DNA of 64,000 bases from an uncultured Alphaproteobacteria bacterium (GCA_902607435.1 CACLJX010000007.1:19854-83853), one strand, 5' to 3'; counted from the first letter of the stretch, positions 10,991 to 20,020 are shown. The notes: generated by a model not told the origin, from the letters alone. Made by a program: numbers and translations.

Positions 10991-11026
10991 AAAAAGAGCG
11001 TTGAAATAAATTTCAACGCTCTTTTT
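10991..11026 (-). terminator. rho-independent, symmetric terminator between recA and alaS
   Basis: A perfect 16-base inverted repeat (10991-11006 and 11011-11026) with a TAAA loop. The stem is A5-GAGCGTTGAAA on one side, so both strands read a GC-containing stem followed by a run of five T. It should stop recA transcripts 30 bases past the stop codon and works equally well in the opposite direction. Confidence 0.85.
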
Positions 11027-11055
11027 GTTAAAAAAATTATTTATATATTATATAA

Positions 11056-12135
11056 TTATTGCTTATCTTTTTCTAAATTTGTTTCACCTTCCATCATTGC
11101 TTTTTCAACTATACCGGCATTCTCCAATATTTTTATTTCAATTTCTTTTGCTATATCAGGATTTTCTTTCAAAAAAGTTTTAACATTTTCTCTTCCTTGA
11201 CCGACTTTATTATCCTTATAAGCAAACCATGACCCAGATTTATCAATAATTTCTGCTTTAACACCTAAATCTACTAACTCGCCTAGTTTGGAAATGCCTT
11301 CACCATACATAATATCAAACTCTACTACTTTAAAAGGTGGTGCAACTTTGTTCTTAACAATTTTAACTCTGGTTTGATTACCTATTATTTCGTCTTTGTC
11401 TTTTATTGCTCCAATCCTTCTAATATCTAGTCGAACTGAGGAATAAAATTTCAGTGCATTGCCCCCTGTGGTTGTTTCGGGACTTCCGAACATTACTCCT
11501 ATTTTCATTCTAAGTTGATTAATAAACACTACAAGAGTATTTGATTGGGAAATTGAACTAGTAAGTTTTCTAAGAGCTTGGCTCATTAACCTTGCTTGAA
11601 GACCTGGTAATGAGTCTCCCATATCCCCTTCTAATTCAGCTCTAGGTACTAGTGCTGCTACAGAATCAATAACCAATACATCTATTCCTCCTGATTTTAT
11701 TAATGAATCAGCTATTTCTAATCCCTGTTCACCTGTATCAGGTTGAGAAATGAGTAATTCTTCAAGTTTTACTCCTAGTTTTTTTGCATAAGCTGGATCT
11801 AAGCAATGCTCAGCATCTATAAAAGCACAATTTCCACCATTTTTTTGTGATTCAGCAATAATATGCGTAGCTAAAGTTGTTTTTCCTGAACTTTCTGGAC
11901 CATAGATTTCAACTATTCTTCCTTTAGGAACACCCCCTATTCCAAGTGCAATATCTAGACCTAAAGAACCAGTTGAAATTGATTCAATATCAACATTAGC
12001 TTTAGACCCAAGTTTCATTATAGATCCTTTGCCATAATTTTTTTCAATTAAGCCTACTGCTGCTTCAAGAGACTTATTCCTATTTTCTTTTTCCATATTA
12101 TTGTTTTCTATTACCTTGAATTTAGTTTGAGACAT
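11056..12135 (-). CDS. recA: recombinase RecA
   Basis: DNA strand-exchange ATPase and LexA co-protease. Walker A GPESSGKT is at residues 79-86, the Walker B region is [14 protein letters not shown], and loop L2 carries [17 protein letters not shown] with [10 protein letters not shown]. At 359 residues it is of standard length, with an N-terminal extension of about 14 residues before the second methionine. The start at 12135 is supported by AAAGGAG eight bases upstream. An SOS-type box (GTTC-N7-GTTC) lies about 90 bases upstream, which suggests LexA control. A terminator follows the gene. Confidence 0.98.
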   Translation of the reverse strand: MSQTKFKVIENNNMEKENRNKSLEAAVGLIEKNYGKGSIMKLGSKANVDIESISTGSLGLDIALGIGGVPKGRIVEIYGPESSGKTTLATHIIAESQKNGGNCAFIDAEHCLDPAYAKKLGVKLEELLISQPDTGEQGLEIADSLIKSGGIDVLVIDSVAALVPRAELEGDMGDSLPGLQARLMSQALRKLTSSISQSNTLVVFINQLRMKIGVMFGSPETTTGGNALKFYSSVRLDIRRIGAIKDKDEIIGNQTRVKIVKNKVAPPFKVVEFDIMYGEGISKLGELVDLGVKAEIIDKSGSWFAYKDNKVGQGRENVKTFLKENPDIAKEIEIKILENAGIVEKAMMEGETNLEKDKQ

Positions 12136-12371
12136 TAAGATTACTCCTTTTCCTAATTTTTAATAATGATTCTTGCAAATTAATTGATTTTTATTTGTAC
12201 ATGTTTTGTTCTATTTTTAAAGTTCTATTTTTGTTCTTTTTAAAAATATAGTATAATACATTGATAAATAATACTTATTATAATTCATGAAAAACAAAAA
12301 AAATATCTGTAACTAAAAATAATTTTCTTGAATTCTCAACATCTTTTGATTATTCGATCGCTCATCAAATT
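12136..12371. other. 236-base divergent control region between recA and dksA
   Basis: The largest gap in the window. It contains the recA ribosome-binding site, the SOS box at 12222-12236 with a third GTTC at 12208, and AT-rich -10-like sequences (near 12252 and 12276) for the dksA side. A short Met-initiated frame near 12288 ends after nine codons and is not considered a gene. Confidence 0.6.
12222..12236 (-). promoter_or_regulatory. alphaproteobacterial LexA (SOS) box upstream of recA
   Basis: The plus strand reads GTTC-TATTTTT-GTTC, an exact match to the GTTC-N7-GTTC LexA site described for alphaproteobacteria. A third GTTC half-site lies at 12208-12211, ten bases before it. Position about 90 bases ahead of the recA start fits repression of recA. 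No lexA gene is in this window. Confidence 0.75.
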
Positions 12372-12788
12372 ATGACTAAACTTAGCAAAAATTACAGACC
12401 TACACAAAAAGAAAAATTCATGAACGCTAAAATGAAAAAGTATTTTAGGATTAAACTACTCGATTGGAAAAAAAATTTACTAAAAGGCTCTTCTTTGACT
12501 ATTAATAAACTGCAAAAAAATGAAAATAGCTCAAAACCTGATATTACAGATAGAGCTACAGAAGAAATAGAAAGATCTTTTGAACTTAGAACAAGAGAAA
12601 GAGAAAGAAAATTAATTGCTAAAATTGATGAGTCTTTAAAAAATATTGAAAATGGGAGCTATGGTTATTGTATAGAAACTGGTGATCCTATTAGTATAAA
12701 ACGCTTAGAAGCTAGACCTATCGCTACACTAAGCCTAGAAGCCCAAGAACTACACGAAAAAAAAGAAAAAATAAAACTGCATAGTTAA
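12372..12788 (+). CDS. dksA: DksA/TraR-family RNA polymerase-binding regulator, one-cysteine type
   Basis: Small protein (138 residues) expected to enter the RNA polymerase secondary channel and, with ppGpp, adjust rRNA and stress promoters. It has the coiled-coil DxxDxA tip (D57, D60, A62) and the zinc-finger region YGYCIETGDPI...ARPIATLSLEAQE. Only one of the four zinc ligands remains (C100), the others being T103, S121 and A124. This pattern occurs in alphaproteobacterial DksA proteins, which fold without zinc. It is monocistronic and divergent from recA; a TATTATAAT-like sequence near 12276 may be its -10 element. Confidence 0.88.
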   Translation: MTKLSKNYRPTQKEKFMNAKMKKYFRIKLLDWKKNLLKGSSLTINKLQKNENSSKPDITDRATEEIERSFELRTRERERKLIAKIDESLKNIENGSYGYCIETGDPISIKRLEARPIATLSLEAQELHEKKEKIKLHS

Positions 12789-12965
12789 TATTGTTAAAAT
12801 TATAGATAACAAAAAAGTGTCAGAGCTTATAGTAAATACCTTCTATTAATAGTTTTTTTATAAATTTAATAATTAAAAAAAATAACAATAAATTTTAAAT
12901 TTATTATAAAAAAAGCTATAAATAAATTAAAGATACAATTAAAATTATACTTTTATTTATTACTT
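12789..12965. other. 177-base intergenic region, no feature recognised
   Basis: Extremely AT-rich spacer between dksA and moaA. I checked it for a molybdenum-cofactor riboswitch and for a terminator. No GC-containing stem-loop or conserved core is visible, only A/T-rich short repeats. It presumably holds the moaA promoter. Confidence 0.5.
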
Positions 12966-13958
12966 ATGAAATTATTTGATCAATTTAATAGAAAGATAAA
13001 TTACTTGAGAGTGTCAGTTACCGATAGGTGTGATTTAAGATGTCTATATTGCATGAAAGAAAAAATGACTTTTCTTTCAAAAAAAGAAATTTTAACTTTA
13101 GAAGAAATTGAAAGATTATGTGATAATTTTATTGATCTAGGAGTTAAAAAAATTAGGCTTACCGGTGGCGAGCCGTTAGTCAGAAAGGATATTATTAAAT
13201 TAATAAATAAATTAAATTTAAAATTAGGTAACACAAATCTAAAAGAAATAACTCTAACTACAAATGGTTCACTACTTTCAAATTTTGCAAAACAATTAAA
13301 AGACAATGGCATTAATCGTATTAATGTATCCTTAGATACAATAATTGAAAAAAAATTTAAAAAAATAACAAGATTTGGAAATTTAAAAAAAATATTAAAT
13401 GGAATTGATGAAGCTCAAAAAAATAATATCATAGTCAAAATCAATACAGTCGCCATTAAAAATTTTAATGAAGATGAATTTATTAATTTAATTGAATGGT
13501 CCAACAAAAGAAATATAGACATTACTTTTATTGAAGTAATGCCTATGGATGAAACTGGTTTAGATAGACATCTTCAATTTGTGCCATTAGACAAAGTTTT
13601 TGAAAAACTAAATAAACAGTTTGATTTTTATAAAATAAATAAAAATACAGGCGGACCTTCAGTTTATTATAATAGTAAAAATCTAGATAATAACATAGGT
13701 TTTATAACCCCTCTAACTAATAATTTTTGTGATAATTGTAATAGAGTTCGTATAACTAGTACTGGTAAATTATTTATGTGTCTTGGACAAAATGATTATG
13801 TTGATTTTAAAGACTTATTAAGAAAAGACTATAGTGATGAAACCATAAAAGAAAAAATATTATTTGCACTAAATATTAAACCAAAAAAACATGATTTTAT
13901 AATTGATAAAAATACAAAACCTTACATGAAAAGACATATGAATGTTACAGGGGGTTAA
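12966..13958 (+). CDS. moaA: GTP 3',8-cyclase MoaA (molybdenum cofactor synthesis)
   Basis: Radical-SAM enzyme that converts GTP to 3',8-cyclo-GTP, the first step of molybdopterin synthesis. The N-terminal cluster is C22-x3-C26-x2-C29 and the C-terminal GTP-binding cluster is C255, C258 and C272 (FCDNCNRVRIT). The chain ends in the GG dipeptide required for activity. Length 330 matches the family. No other moa, mog or moe gene is nearby apart from the MoaB-fold CinA protein 1 kb downstream. The stop shares its last base with the nadK start (TAATG), so the two are coupled. Confidence 0.95.
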   Translation: MKLFDQFNRKINYLRVSVTDRCDLRCLYCMKEKMTFLSKKEILTLEEIERLCDNFIDLGVKKIRLTGGEPLVRKDIIKLINKLNLKLGNTNLKEITLTTNGSLLSNFAKQLKDNGINRINVSLDTIIEKKFKKITRFGNLKKILNGIDEAQKNNIIVKINTVAIKNFNEDEFINLIEWSNKRNIDITFIEVMPMDETGLDRHLQFVPLDKVFEKLNKQFDFYKINKNTGGPSVYYNSKNLDNNIGFITPLTNNFCDNCNRVRITSTGKLFMCLGQNDYVDFKDLLRKDYSDETIKEKILFALNIKPKKHDFIIDKNTKPYMKRHMNVTGG

Positions 13959-14716
13959 TGAAGTTTTATTTTACATCATCAAACTCTAGCGAAGCTTTAG
14001 TAACTAAAAAAAAATATCAAGACAAGTATGGACAAAATAATGTTGAAAACGCAGATATTATTGTACCAATTGGGGGAGATGGATTTCTTTTAAAAACTCT
14101 TCATGATTATAAGCAATTTAATAAATCATTTTACGGAATTAATTACGGCTCAATTGGCTTTTTAATGAATAATGATAGTGAAATTAATTTAGAAAAAATA
14201 ATAAATAATTCTCAAAAAATCAAACTTAAGCCTCTAAATATGATAGTAAATAACGATAAGGGTGAAAAATTTGAATCAATTGCCTTTAATGAAGTTTCAT
14301 TAATGAGACAGACTCATCAAGCTGCTAAAATTAAAATAGAGATTAATGATATTGAAAGAATGAAAGAATTGATTTGTGATGGAATACTAGTTTCCACTGC
14401 TGCAGGAAGTACTGCTTATAATTCTTCAGCATACGGCAGCATAATACCTTTAGAATCAAAATTATTGGCCTTAACGCCTATTAGTGCTTTTAGACCACGA
14501 AGATGGAGGGGTGCTCTTCTTTCTGAGAAAACAAAAATTAAATTTTTTGTTCAAGATAGTAACGAAAGATCTGTAAGCGTCACAGCTGATCATAATGAAT
14601 TTCGTAATATAAAAGAAGTACAAATAACTTCTGCTAATAACTTGTCCTTTGATCTTTTGTTTGATAGCAACCATTCTATGGAAGAAAGAATCTTAAAGGA
14701 ACAATTTATTTCTTAA
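13958..14716 (+). CDS. nadK: NAD kinase
   Basis: Phosphorylates NAD to NADP. The GGDG motif is at residues 39-42 (PIGGDGFLLKTL), and ISTAAGSTAYN-type binding residues appear as LVSTAAGSTAYNSSA near 146-160. At 252 residues it is of the short alphaproteobacterial kind without an N-terminal extension. It is translationally coupled to moaA and its stop codon lies one base from the 3' end of the convergent tRNA-Leu gene. Confidence 0.92.
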   Translation: MKFYFTSSNSSEALVTKKKYQDKYGQNNVENADIIVPIGGDGFLLKTLHDYKQFNKSFYGINYGSIGFLMNNDSEINLEKIINNSQKIKLKPLNMIVNNDKGEKFESIAFNEVSLMRQTHQAAKIKIEINDIERMKELICDGILVSTAAGSTAYNSSAYGSIIPLESKLLALTPISAFRPRRWRGALLSEKTKIKFFVQDSNERSVSVTADHNEFRNIKEVQITSANNLSFDLLFDSNHSMEERILKEQFIS

Positions 14717-14717
14717 T

Positions 14718-14992
14718 TGGTAGCCTCGGCCGGACTCGAACCGGCACTCCCAAATGGGCAAGGATTTTCTTACTACTATAGTTTTCACTACCAGCATACG
14801 CTGTTTGTAGTCTGGACTATACCTTCATCTCAAAGAGATGTGAGCCGTCTAGTCTCTACACCTTCCTATCTCTAGGCTTGGCTCGGTATTAGCAGTTAAG
14901 CCTTCACCGAATTTGACTCATTCTACATTAGGTTTCACAACCTAAGCACTCAAAAACTAAGTCCTTTGTGTCTACCATTCCACCACGAGGCC
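14718..14992 (-). tRNA. tRNA-Leu(UAA), interrupted by a group I intron
   Basis: On the minus strand, exon 1 (14992-14959) gives acceptor GGCCTCG, a D-arm (GTGGAATGGTAGACAC) and the 5' anticodon stem AAGGACTT. Exon 2 (14768-14718) gives AAAATCCTT, a variable arm (GCCCATTTGGGAGT), the T-arm CCGGTTCGAGTCCGG and CGAGGCT-A-CCA. Joined, the anticodon loop is CTTAAAA with stem AAGGA/TCCTT and anticodon TAA, hence leucine; a long variable arm as in class II tRNAs agrees. CCA is encoded. Pair 1-72 is G-U. The intron sits after U34, in the anticodon. Confidence 0.93.
14769..14958 (-). ncRNA. group I intron (tRNA-Leu type, about 190 nt) within the anticodon
   Basis: Between exon halves ending ...CTT and starting AAAA..., 190 bases on the minus strand carry the catalytic-core segments in order: P (AAATTCGGTGAAGGCT), Q (AATACCGAGCCAAGCC), R (GGAAGGTGTAGAGACTAGAC) and S (AAGGTATAGTCC). 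The last intron base is G, as required. A P2-like hairpin (TTAGGTTGTGAAACCTAA), a P9 region with ACTAC/GTAGT and a TAGT-GAAA-ACTA tetraloop stem are also visible. There is no open reading frame, so it is a minimal, probably self-splicing intron. The insertion site and core resemble the cyanobacterial and plastid tRNA-Leu(UAA) intron. Confidence 0.92.
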
Positions 14993-15007
14993 ACTGAAAC
15001 TTATCTA

Positions 15008-15754
15008 TCAGACTATAGAACTTTTTCCACCTAATAATGAAATCATATTAATTATTTCATTAATAATTTCTTTTAAACTTTCCCTCTCCCATGAAGACAC
15101 AACGATGTTAACTCCGCTAGTTTTTTTTATATAATCAAAATAGGGATAACTTCCTATGAAGCAATCAACATAATTATTTTGAATTTTCGATAATGGAGAA
15201 GCAATAGTACTTTCATATAAATTTGTTTCTATTGTGCAAATTTTTTTAGGCTTACCTTTTTGAAGTTTCATTAATATAGATTTAAACATTTTTTTCATAA
15301 TATCTGGTACACCTGGTAAAACATGAACATTCTTAATCTTAAAGCCTGGTGCTACTGTTAAAGGATTGTAAATCAATTCAGCTTTTTCTGGTAACATTGC
15401 CATTTTCTGCCTGCTTTTATTAAATTCTCCTTTTGGATAATATTCCTTAAGAACTCTAAAAGCTTCCGGATGAATACAGTATTTTACGTTAAAGGCTTTG
15501 GCAATACTCTCTGAAGTTAAATCATCATGTGTAGGTCCTATGCCACCTGTTGTAAAAACATAAGTGTAAGCTTTATGAAATTCAAGAACAGTATTTTTAA
15601 TAATATCAATATTATCTTGTATTACTCTTATTTCATTTAACTTAATACCTGCTTTTATTAGTTCCTGAGCAATAAAATTAGAATTTATGTCTTGTGTTCT
15701 CCCAGAAAGAATTTCATCACCTATAATTATGATTCCTGCTGTAAGTTTACTCAT
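15008..15754 (-). CDS. CinA N-terminal (MoaB/MogA-fold) protein, competence/damage-inducible family
   Basis: A 248-residue protein of the molybdopterin-binding (MoCF) fold: AGIIIIGDEILSGRTQDINS at the N-terminus and TTGGIGPTHDD near residue 90 are the family signatures. It corresponds to the N-terminal domain of CinA only; the C-terminal NMN deamidase (PncC) domain is absent. Characterised relatives have ADP-ribose pyrophosphatase activity, but that is family knowledge and cannot be checked here. Standing next to moaA and nadK may be coincidental or may reflect NAD metabolism. Start ATG at 15754, divergent from map. Confidence 0.88.
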   Translation of the reverse strand: MSKLTAGIIIIGDEILSGRTQDINSNFIAQELIKAGIKLNEIRVIQDNIDIIKNTVLEFHKAYTYVFTTGGIGPTHDDLTSESIAKAFNVKYCIHPEAFRVLKEYYPKGEFNKSRQKMAMLPEKAELIYNPLTVAPGFKIKNVHVLPGVPDIMKKMFKSILMKLQKGKPKKICTIETNLYESTIASPLSKIQNNYVDCFIGSYPYFDYIKKTSGVNIVVSSWERESLKEIINEIINMISLLGGKSSIV

Positions 15755-15817
15755 ATTTTTTTGCTCACAAATTAATTTATTTTAGGAATAATTTAAATAG
15801 TGTATTATCAAATTTTA

Positions 15818-16612
15818 ATGGATTCAAACCAAATACCTATTCACTCGAAAAAAGAATTTGAAGGAATGAGAAATGCAGGAGCTTTAACAGCAAGTATTTT
15901 AGATAAACTTCAAAATATTATTAATCCAGGAATTTCAACTGAAGAAATTAATGAATTTTGTCATAATATAATCCTGAAAAATGGAGCTATACCTGCTCCA
16001 TTAAATTACAAAGGATTTCCTAAATCTATTTGCACTTCTGTTAACCATGTTGTTTGTCATGGAATTCCAAATAAAAATAAAATTTTACAATCTGGAGATA
16101 TCATAAATGTTGATATAACTGTAATTTTAAATGGATGGCATGGCGATAGTTCAAGAATGTTTGCTGTAGGTAAAATAAACAAAAAAACTCATTTATTGCT
16201 TAAAACTACTTATGAATGTCTAATGTTAGGGATTGCAATTGCAAAGCCAGGAAAGCATTTAGGAGATATAGGCTATGAAATTCAAAAACATGCAGAATCA
16301 AAAAACTTTTCAGTTGTCAAAGATTTTTGTGGCCATGGTATTGGTAAAAAATTTCATACTCCACCAAGTGTTTTGCATTACGGCAATATGGGAGAGGGTC
16401 CAGAGTTAAAACCTGGAATGTTTTTCACAATTGAACCAATGATTAATATCGGAGATTGGCGTGTTAAGATATTAAAAGATAATTGGACTGCTGTTACCAA
16501 AGATAAATCATTATCTGCTCAATTTGAGCATTCTGTTGGGATAACAGAGACTGGCAATGAAATTTTTACTTTGTCTCAAAATAATACTGATTTACCAATA
16601 AATGTATTATAA
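15818..16612 (+). CDS. map: methionine aminopeptidase, type I
   Basis: Removes the N-terminal methionine from nascent proteins. It has the pita-bread metal ligands: two aspartates in INVDITVILNGWHGDSSRMF, histidine in CGHGIG, glutamate in TIEPM and glutamate in QFEHSVGITE. From the ATG at 15818 the protein has 264 residues, MDSNQIPIHSKKEFEGMRNA, as in other alphaproteobacterial MAPs. An in-frame GTG at 15800 could add six residues but has no ribosome-binding site. It is followed by purB after eight bases. Confidence 0.95.
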   Translation: MDSNQIPIHSKKEFEGMRNAGALTASILDKLQNIINPGISTEEINEFCHNIILKNGAIPAPLNYKGFPKSICTSVNHVVCHGIPNKNKILQSGDIINVDITVILNGWHGDSSRMFAVGKINKKTHLLLKTTYECLMLGIAIAKPGKHLGDIGYEIQKHAESKNFSVVKDFCGHGIGKKFHTPPSVLHYGNMGEGPELKPGMFFTIEPMINIGDWRVKILKDNWTAVTKDKSLSAQFEHSVGITETGNEIFTLSQNNTDLPINVL

Positions 16613-16620
16613 GGCTTTTT

Positions 16621-17916
16621 ATGATACCTCGATATTCTAGCCCTAAAATTGAAAAGATTTGGTCTTTAGAAAATAAATTTTCTATTTGGACAAAAATTGA
16701 ATGCTTAGTTGCAGAAAAATTAGCTGCAAATGGTATTATCCCAAAAAAAGCTGCTAAAGATATATGCAATAATGCCAAATTTAATGTCAAGGAAATTGAA
16801 TTAATTGAGAAAGAAACTAAACATGATGTCATAGCATATATTAATAATGTTAGTAGTCACATTGGGAAAAATTCAAAATATTTTCATCATGGCATTACAT
16901 CTAGCGACATCATTGACACTTCCTTTTCGATACAATTAAAACAATCTTCAGAAATAATTATTAATAAATTATCAAATTTCTTAAAAATTTTACGAAACAA
17001 GGCTATTCAGCATAAACATACAGTAATGATTGGAAGAAGCCATGGTATACACGCAGAACCTATAACTTTTGGTATAAAACTAGCTTCTTTTTATTGTGAA
17101 TTTAAAAGAAGTTTAGAAAGACTAAAGTTAGCTAAAAAAGAAATTTCAATTTGCTCAATATCAGGTCCTGTTGGAACTTTTAATTCTATTGATCCTTCAA
17201 TAGAAAAATTTGTAGCTGATAAAATGGGTTTATATGTTGAAAAAGTTTCAACTCAAGTCATTCCTCGTGATAGACATGCTGTTTTTTTTACATCTTTGGG
17301 AATTTTAGCATCGTCGATTGAACGCTTAGCTATTGAGATACGTCATTTACAAAGAACTGAAATTTCAGAAGTTGAAGAATTTTTTGAAAAAGGCCAAAAA
17401 GGGTCTTCTGCTATGCCTCATAAGAGAAACCCTATCCTAAGTGAAAATTTAACAGGTTTATCAAGATATATTAGAAGTGCCGTGATACCTTCAATGGAAA
17501 ATATTGCTCTATGGCATGAAAGGGATATGAGCCACTCAAGTGTTGAAAGAATACTTGGTCCAGATATAACTATTGCTACTGATTTTGCTCTTTCAAGAAT
17601 ATCAATGGTAATTAAAAAACTAATTATCTATCCAGAAAATATGAAGAAAAATTTAGAAAGTTTAGGTGGGCTTCACAAAAGTCAAAACATTCTTCTTGCT
17701 CTTATTCAAAGAGGAATATCTAGGCAAAAAGCATATACACTTATTCAATTTGCAGCAAAAAAATCCTTAATTTCAAACAAAAAATTTGAAGATTTATTAA
17801 TAAAAAATCCTGAAATTAAAAAATATATAAATGAAAAAGATTTAGAAAAATTATTTTTAAAAAATAATACCATTAAACATATTGAAAGGATATTTAAAGC
17901 AGCCTTTCATAACTAA
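16621..17916 (+). CDS. purB: adenylosuccinate lyase
   Basis: Acts twice in purine synthesis, releasing fumarate from SAICAR and from adenylosuccinate. The fumarase/aspartase-superfamily signature GSSAMPHKRNP (about residues 260-270) contains the catalytic serine loop, and TSSDIIDTS and the MIGRSHGIHAEP histidine region are present. Length 431 matches the short PurB clade. It begins eight bases after map and is followed three bases later by the NRDE gene, forming a run on the plus strand. Confidence 0.96.
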   Translation: MIPRYSSPKIEKIWSLENKFSIWTKIECLVAEKLAANGIIPKKAAKDICNNAKFNVKEIELIEKETKHDVIAYINNVSSHIGKNSKYFHHGITSSDIIDTSFSIQLKQSSEIIINKLSNFLKILRNKAIQHKHTVMIGRSHGIHAEPITFGIKLASFYCEFKRSLERLKLAKKEISICSISGPVGTFNSIDPSIEKFVADKMGLYVEKVSTQVIPRDRHAVFFTSLGILASSIERLAIEIRHLQRTEISEVEEFFEKGQKGSSAMPHKRNPILSENLTGLSRYIRSAVIPSMENIALWHERDMSHSSVERILGPDITIATDFALSRISMVIKKLIIYPENMKKNLESLGGLHKSQNILLALIQRGISRQKAYTLIQFAAKKSLISNKKFEDLLIKNPEIKKYINEKDLEKLFLKNNTIKHIERIFKAAFHN

Positions 17917-17918
17917 CA

Positions 17919-18689
17919 ATGTGTACGAGTATTATTCTTTTTAGAAAAGATCACGAATGGCCACTAATTATTGGAAGTAACAGAGATGAACAATTAAACA
18001 GAAAAAGCAAATTTCCAGATAGACATTGGCTGAAAACTTATCCTAAAATTATTGGTGGTTTTGATGAAAAAAAACATGGAACATGGTTGGGAATAAATGA
18101 TGACCAAATAATAGGTATTATTCACAACAGAAAACTTGATCAAAAAAATAAATTTATTATAAAATCTAGAGGGGAAATAATTTTAGATTTATTAAATTAT
18201 GATAACATTGATGGAGCTTTAGAATATTTACAAAAATTAAACAATAAATATTACAAGGGTTTTAATATATTTATTGGTTCTAAGAATTATTGTTTTTGGG
18301 GTAAGCATTCTTCTCCAGATAAGAAAATTGAAATCAATGAAATTCAAGAAGGTTTATCGATTTTAACAAATAAAGATTTAAATGATTCAATAGATAAAAA
18401 AAGTAATTTTTATTTAAAAAAATTTTCTCAATCCCCTATTCCAGATCCTTCTTGTGATAATTGGTTATCTTGGGAACTCATACTATCTATGAACACATTA
18501 GATAATCAAAAATTTGTTCATGAGGCTATATGCTTTAACGATAAAGAAAATAATTACGGAACAAAAAGCTCAGCTTTAATTTCTATTCCTAATCATTACA
18601 AAATAAATAAATTCAAAAAAAGTGTGATATTTAAGGCTACTGAAAATGCGCCAAATTTAAGCTACTTTAAAGATGTAGAAATGGATTAA
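17919..18689 (+). CDS. NRDE family protein (TANGO2-like, DUF833)
   Basis: A 256-residue protein starting MCTSIILF, with the name-giving NRDE at residues 22-25 (GSNRDEQLNRKS). The penultimate cysteine C2 could become the N-terminal residue after methionine removal, as in Ntn-type hydrolases. Eukaryotic TANGO2 relatives have been linked to haem or lipid handling, but bacterial function is undefined and I make no assignment. It lies three bases after purB. Confidence 0.8.
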   Translation: MCTSIILFRKDHEWPLIIGSNRDEQLNRKSKFPDRHWLKTYPKIIGGFDEKKHGTWLGINDDQIIGIIHNRKLDQKNKFIIKSRGEIILDLLNYDNIDGALEYLQKLNNKYYKGFNIFIGSKNYCFWGKHSSPDKKIEINEIQEGLSILTNKDLNDSIDKKSNFYLKKFSQSPIPDPSCDNWLSWELILSMNTLDNQKFVHEAICFNDKENNYGTKSSALISIPNHYKINKFKKSVIFKATENAPNLSYFKDVEMD

Positions 18690-18742
18690 TTATTATTTAT
18701 ATATTTTCTTTTTTTGATAAATACATTATCTTATTATTTATT

Positions 18743-18973
18743 ATGTCTATGACTAAAGAAGAAATTGTAACACATATAAAAGATTCTATTTCTAGTGCTT
18801 CAGTAACAATTGAAGATATGCGTGGTGATGGCGATCATTACAGTGTAACAATAATATCTAAATCTTTTTTAGGAAAAAGTAAAATTGAACAACATAAAAT
18901 GGTATATGACTCTCTAAAAGGAAAAATGGGGAGTGAATTGCATGCTTTAATGATTAAAACAAAAACGGAGTAG
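18743..18973 (+). CDS. BolA family protein
   Basis: Small (76 residues) BolA-like protein with the conserved SFLGKSKIEQHKMVYDSL and HALMIKTKT segments. BolA proteins pair with monothiol glutaredoxins to bind a [2Fe-2S] cluster and take part in iron-sulfur trafficking. The next gene, eight bases on, encodes exactly such a CGFS glutaredoxin, a conserved alphaproteobacterial pair. The SD for the downstream gene (AGGA) overlaps its end. Confidence 0.92.
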   Translation: MSMTKEEIVTHIKDSISSASVTIEDMRGDGDHYSVTIISKSFLGKSKIEQHKMVYDSLKGKMGSELHALMIKTKTE

Positions 18974-18981
18974 GAATAAAA

Positions 18982-19329
18982 ATGAATAATAACAATAATA
19001 TAGATTTAACTGAAAATATTAACAATGAAATCAAAACAAATGATGTTGTCCTATTTATGAAAGGCACACCAGTTTTTCCCATGTGTGGATTTTCTGCAGC
19101 AGTTGTTCAAATTCTTAACAATTTAGGTATTAAATTCAGTAGTATTAATGTCCTAGATAGTGAAGAAATGAGAGAAGGTATAAAAAAATTTTCAAACTGG
19201 CCGACTATACCCCAGCTATATGTTAAAGAAGAATTTATTGGAGGTTGTGATATTGTTAAAGAAATGAATGATAGTGGTGAACTTTTAGAATTGTTTACCT
19301 CTAAAGGAGTTGAAGTAAAATCATCCTAA
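18982..19329 (+). CDS. grxD: monothiol CGFS glutaredoxin (Grx4 type)
   Basis: A 115-residue glutaredoxin with KGTPVFPMCGFS, the active cysteine C35 in CGFS, and the glutathione-binding WPTIPQLYV and GGCDIV segments. It carries or transfers a [2Fe-2S] cluster with glutathione and the neighbouring BolA protein. It ends 14 bases from the convergent rpsD gene. Confidence 0.95.
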   Translation: MNNNNNIDLTENINNEIKTNDVVLFMKGTPVFPMCGFSAAVVQILNNLGIKFSSINVLDSEEMREGIKKFSNWPTIPQLYVKEEFIGGCDIVKEMNDSGELLELFTSKGVEVKSS

Positions 19330-19343
19330 TTTTTTAATAAAAA

Positions 19344-19964
19344 TTAACGAGAATAATATTCAATTACCAAATTAGGTTCCATGGTAACTGGATATGGCAC
19401 ATCATTTATAAGAGGTGCTCTAAGAAATCTGCCTTTAAATTCTTTTGAATCAACTTCTAAATATTCAGGAATTTCACGTTCTTGTGAAACAATCGATTCT
19501 TGCACCAAATTCATTTGTCTGCTTTTTTCTTTTAGTTCAATTATGTCTTCATTATTAACTAAATAAGAAGGTATGTTTACTTTTTTTCCATTTACTTTGA
19601 TATGACCGTGATTGACTAGTTGTCTAGCAGCAAAGATAGTAGGAACAAATTTCATTCTATAAACTATGGCATCCAATCTTCTTTCAAGCAATTCAATGAG
19701 TATTTGACTCGTATCTCCTTTAGTTTTTGAAGCTTTATCATATACTTTTCGAAATTGTTTTTCAGTAATATTTCCATAATAAAAACGCATTTTTTGTTTA
19801 GCAAAAAGCTGTGTTCCATAATCAGATAATTTTCTCCTTTGTCCTTGAATGCCATGTTGACCTGGACGAGTATTTCTTTTGTTGTAAGGGCTTTTGGGTC
19901 GTCCCCAAAGGTTACAAGCTAATCTTCGATCAATTTTATGTTTGGCTGCTATTCTTTTTGTCAT
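19344..19964 (-). CDS. rpsD: 30S ribosomal protein S4
   Basis: Primary 16S rRNA-binding protein of the small subunit. Length 206 is standard. The N-terminal S4 region ([17 protein letters not shown]) and the S4 RNA-binding fold ([20 protein letters not shown]...[10 protein letters not shown], about residues 90-125) are intact. Like many alphaproteobacterial S4 proteins it is encoded away from the ribosomal-protein superoperon. Confidence 0.97.
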   Translation of the reverse strand: MTKRIAAKHKIDRRLACNLWGRPKSPYNKRNTRPGQHGIQGQRRKLSDYGTQLFAKQKMRFYYGNITEKQFRKVYDKASKTKGDTSQILIELLERRLDAIVYRMKFVPTIFAARQLVNHGHIKVNGKKVNIPSYLVNNEDIIELKEKSRQMNLVQESIVSQEREIPEYLEVDSKEFKGRFLRAPLINDVPYPVTMEPNLVIEYYSR

Positions 19965-20020
19965 ATAAAAATATTTGAATGTTTATAGACATATAAAAAG
20001 GCATGTCAAATTTAATATCC

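Noticed and set aside
12789..12965. Molybdenum-cofactor riboswitch upstream of moaA
   Set aside because: The region is almost pure A/T with no GC stem-loops or conserved core.
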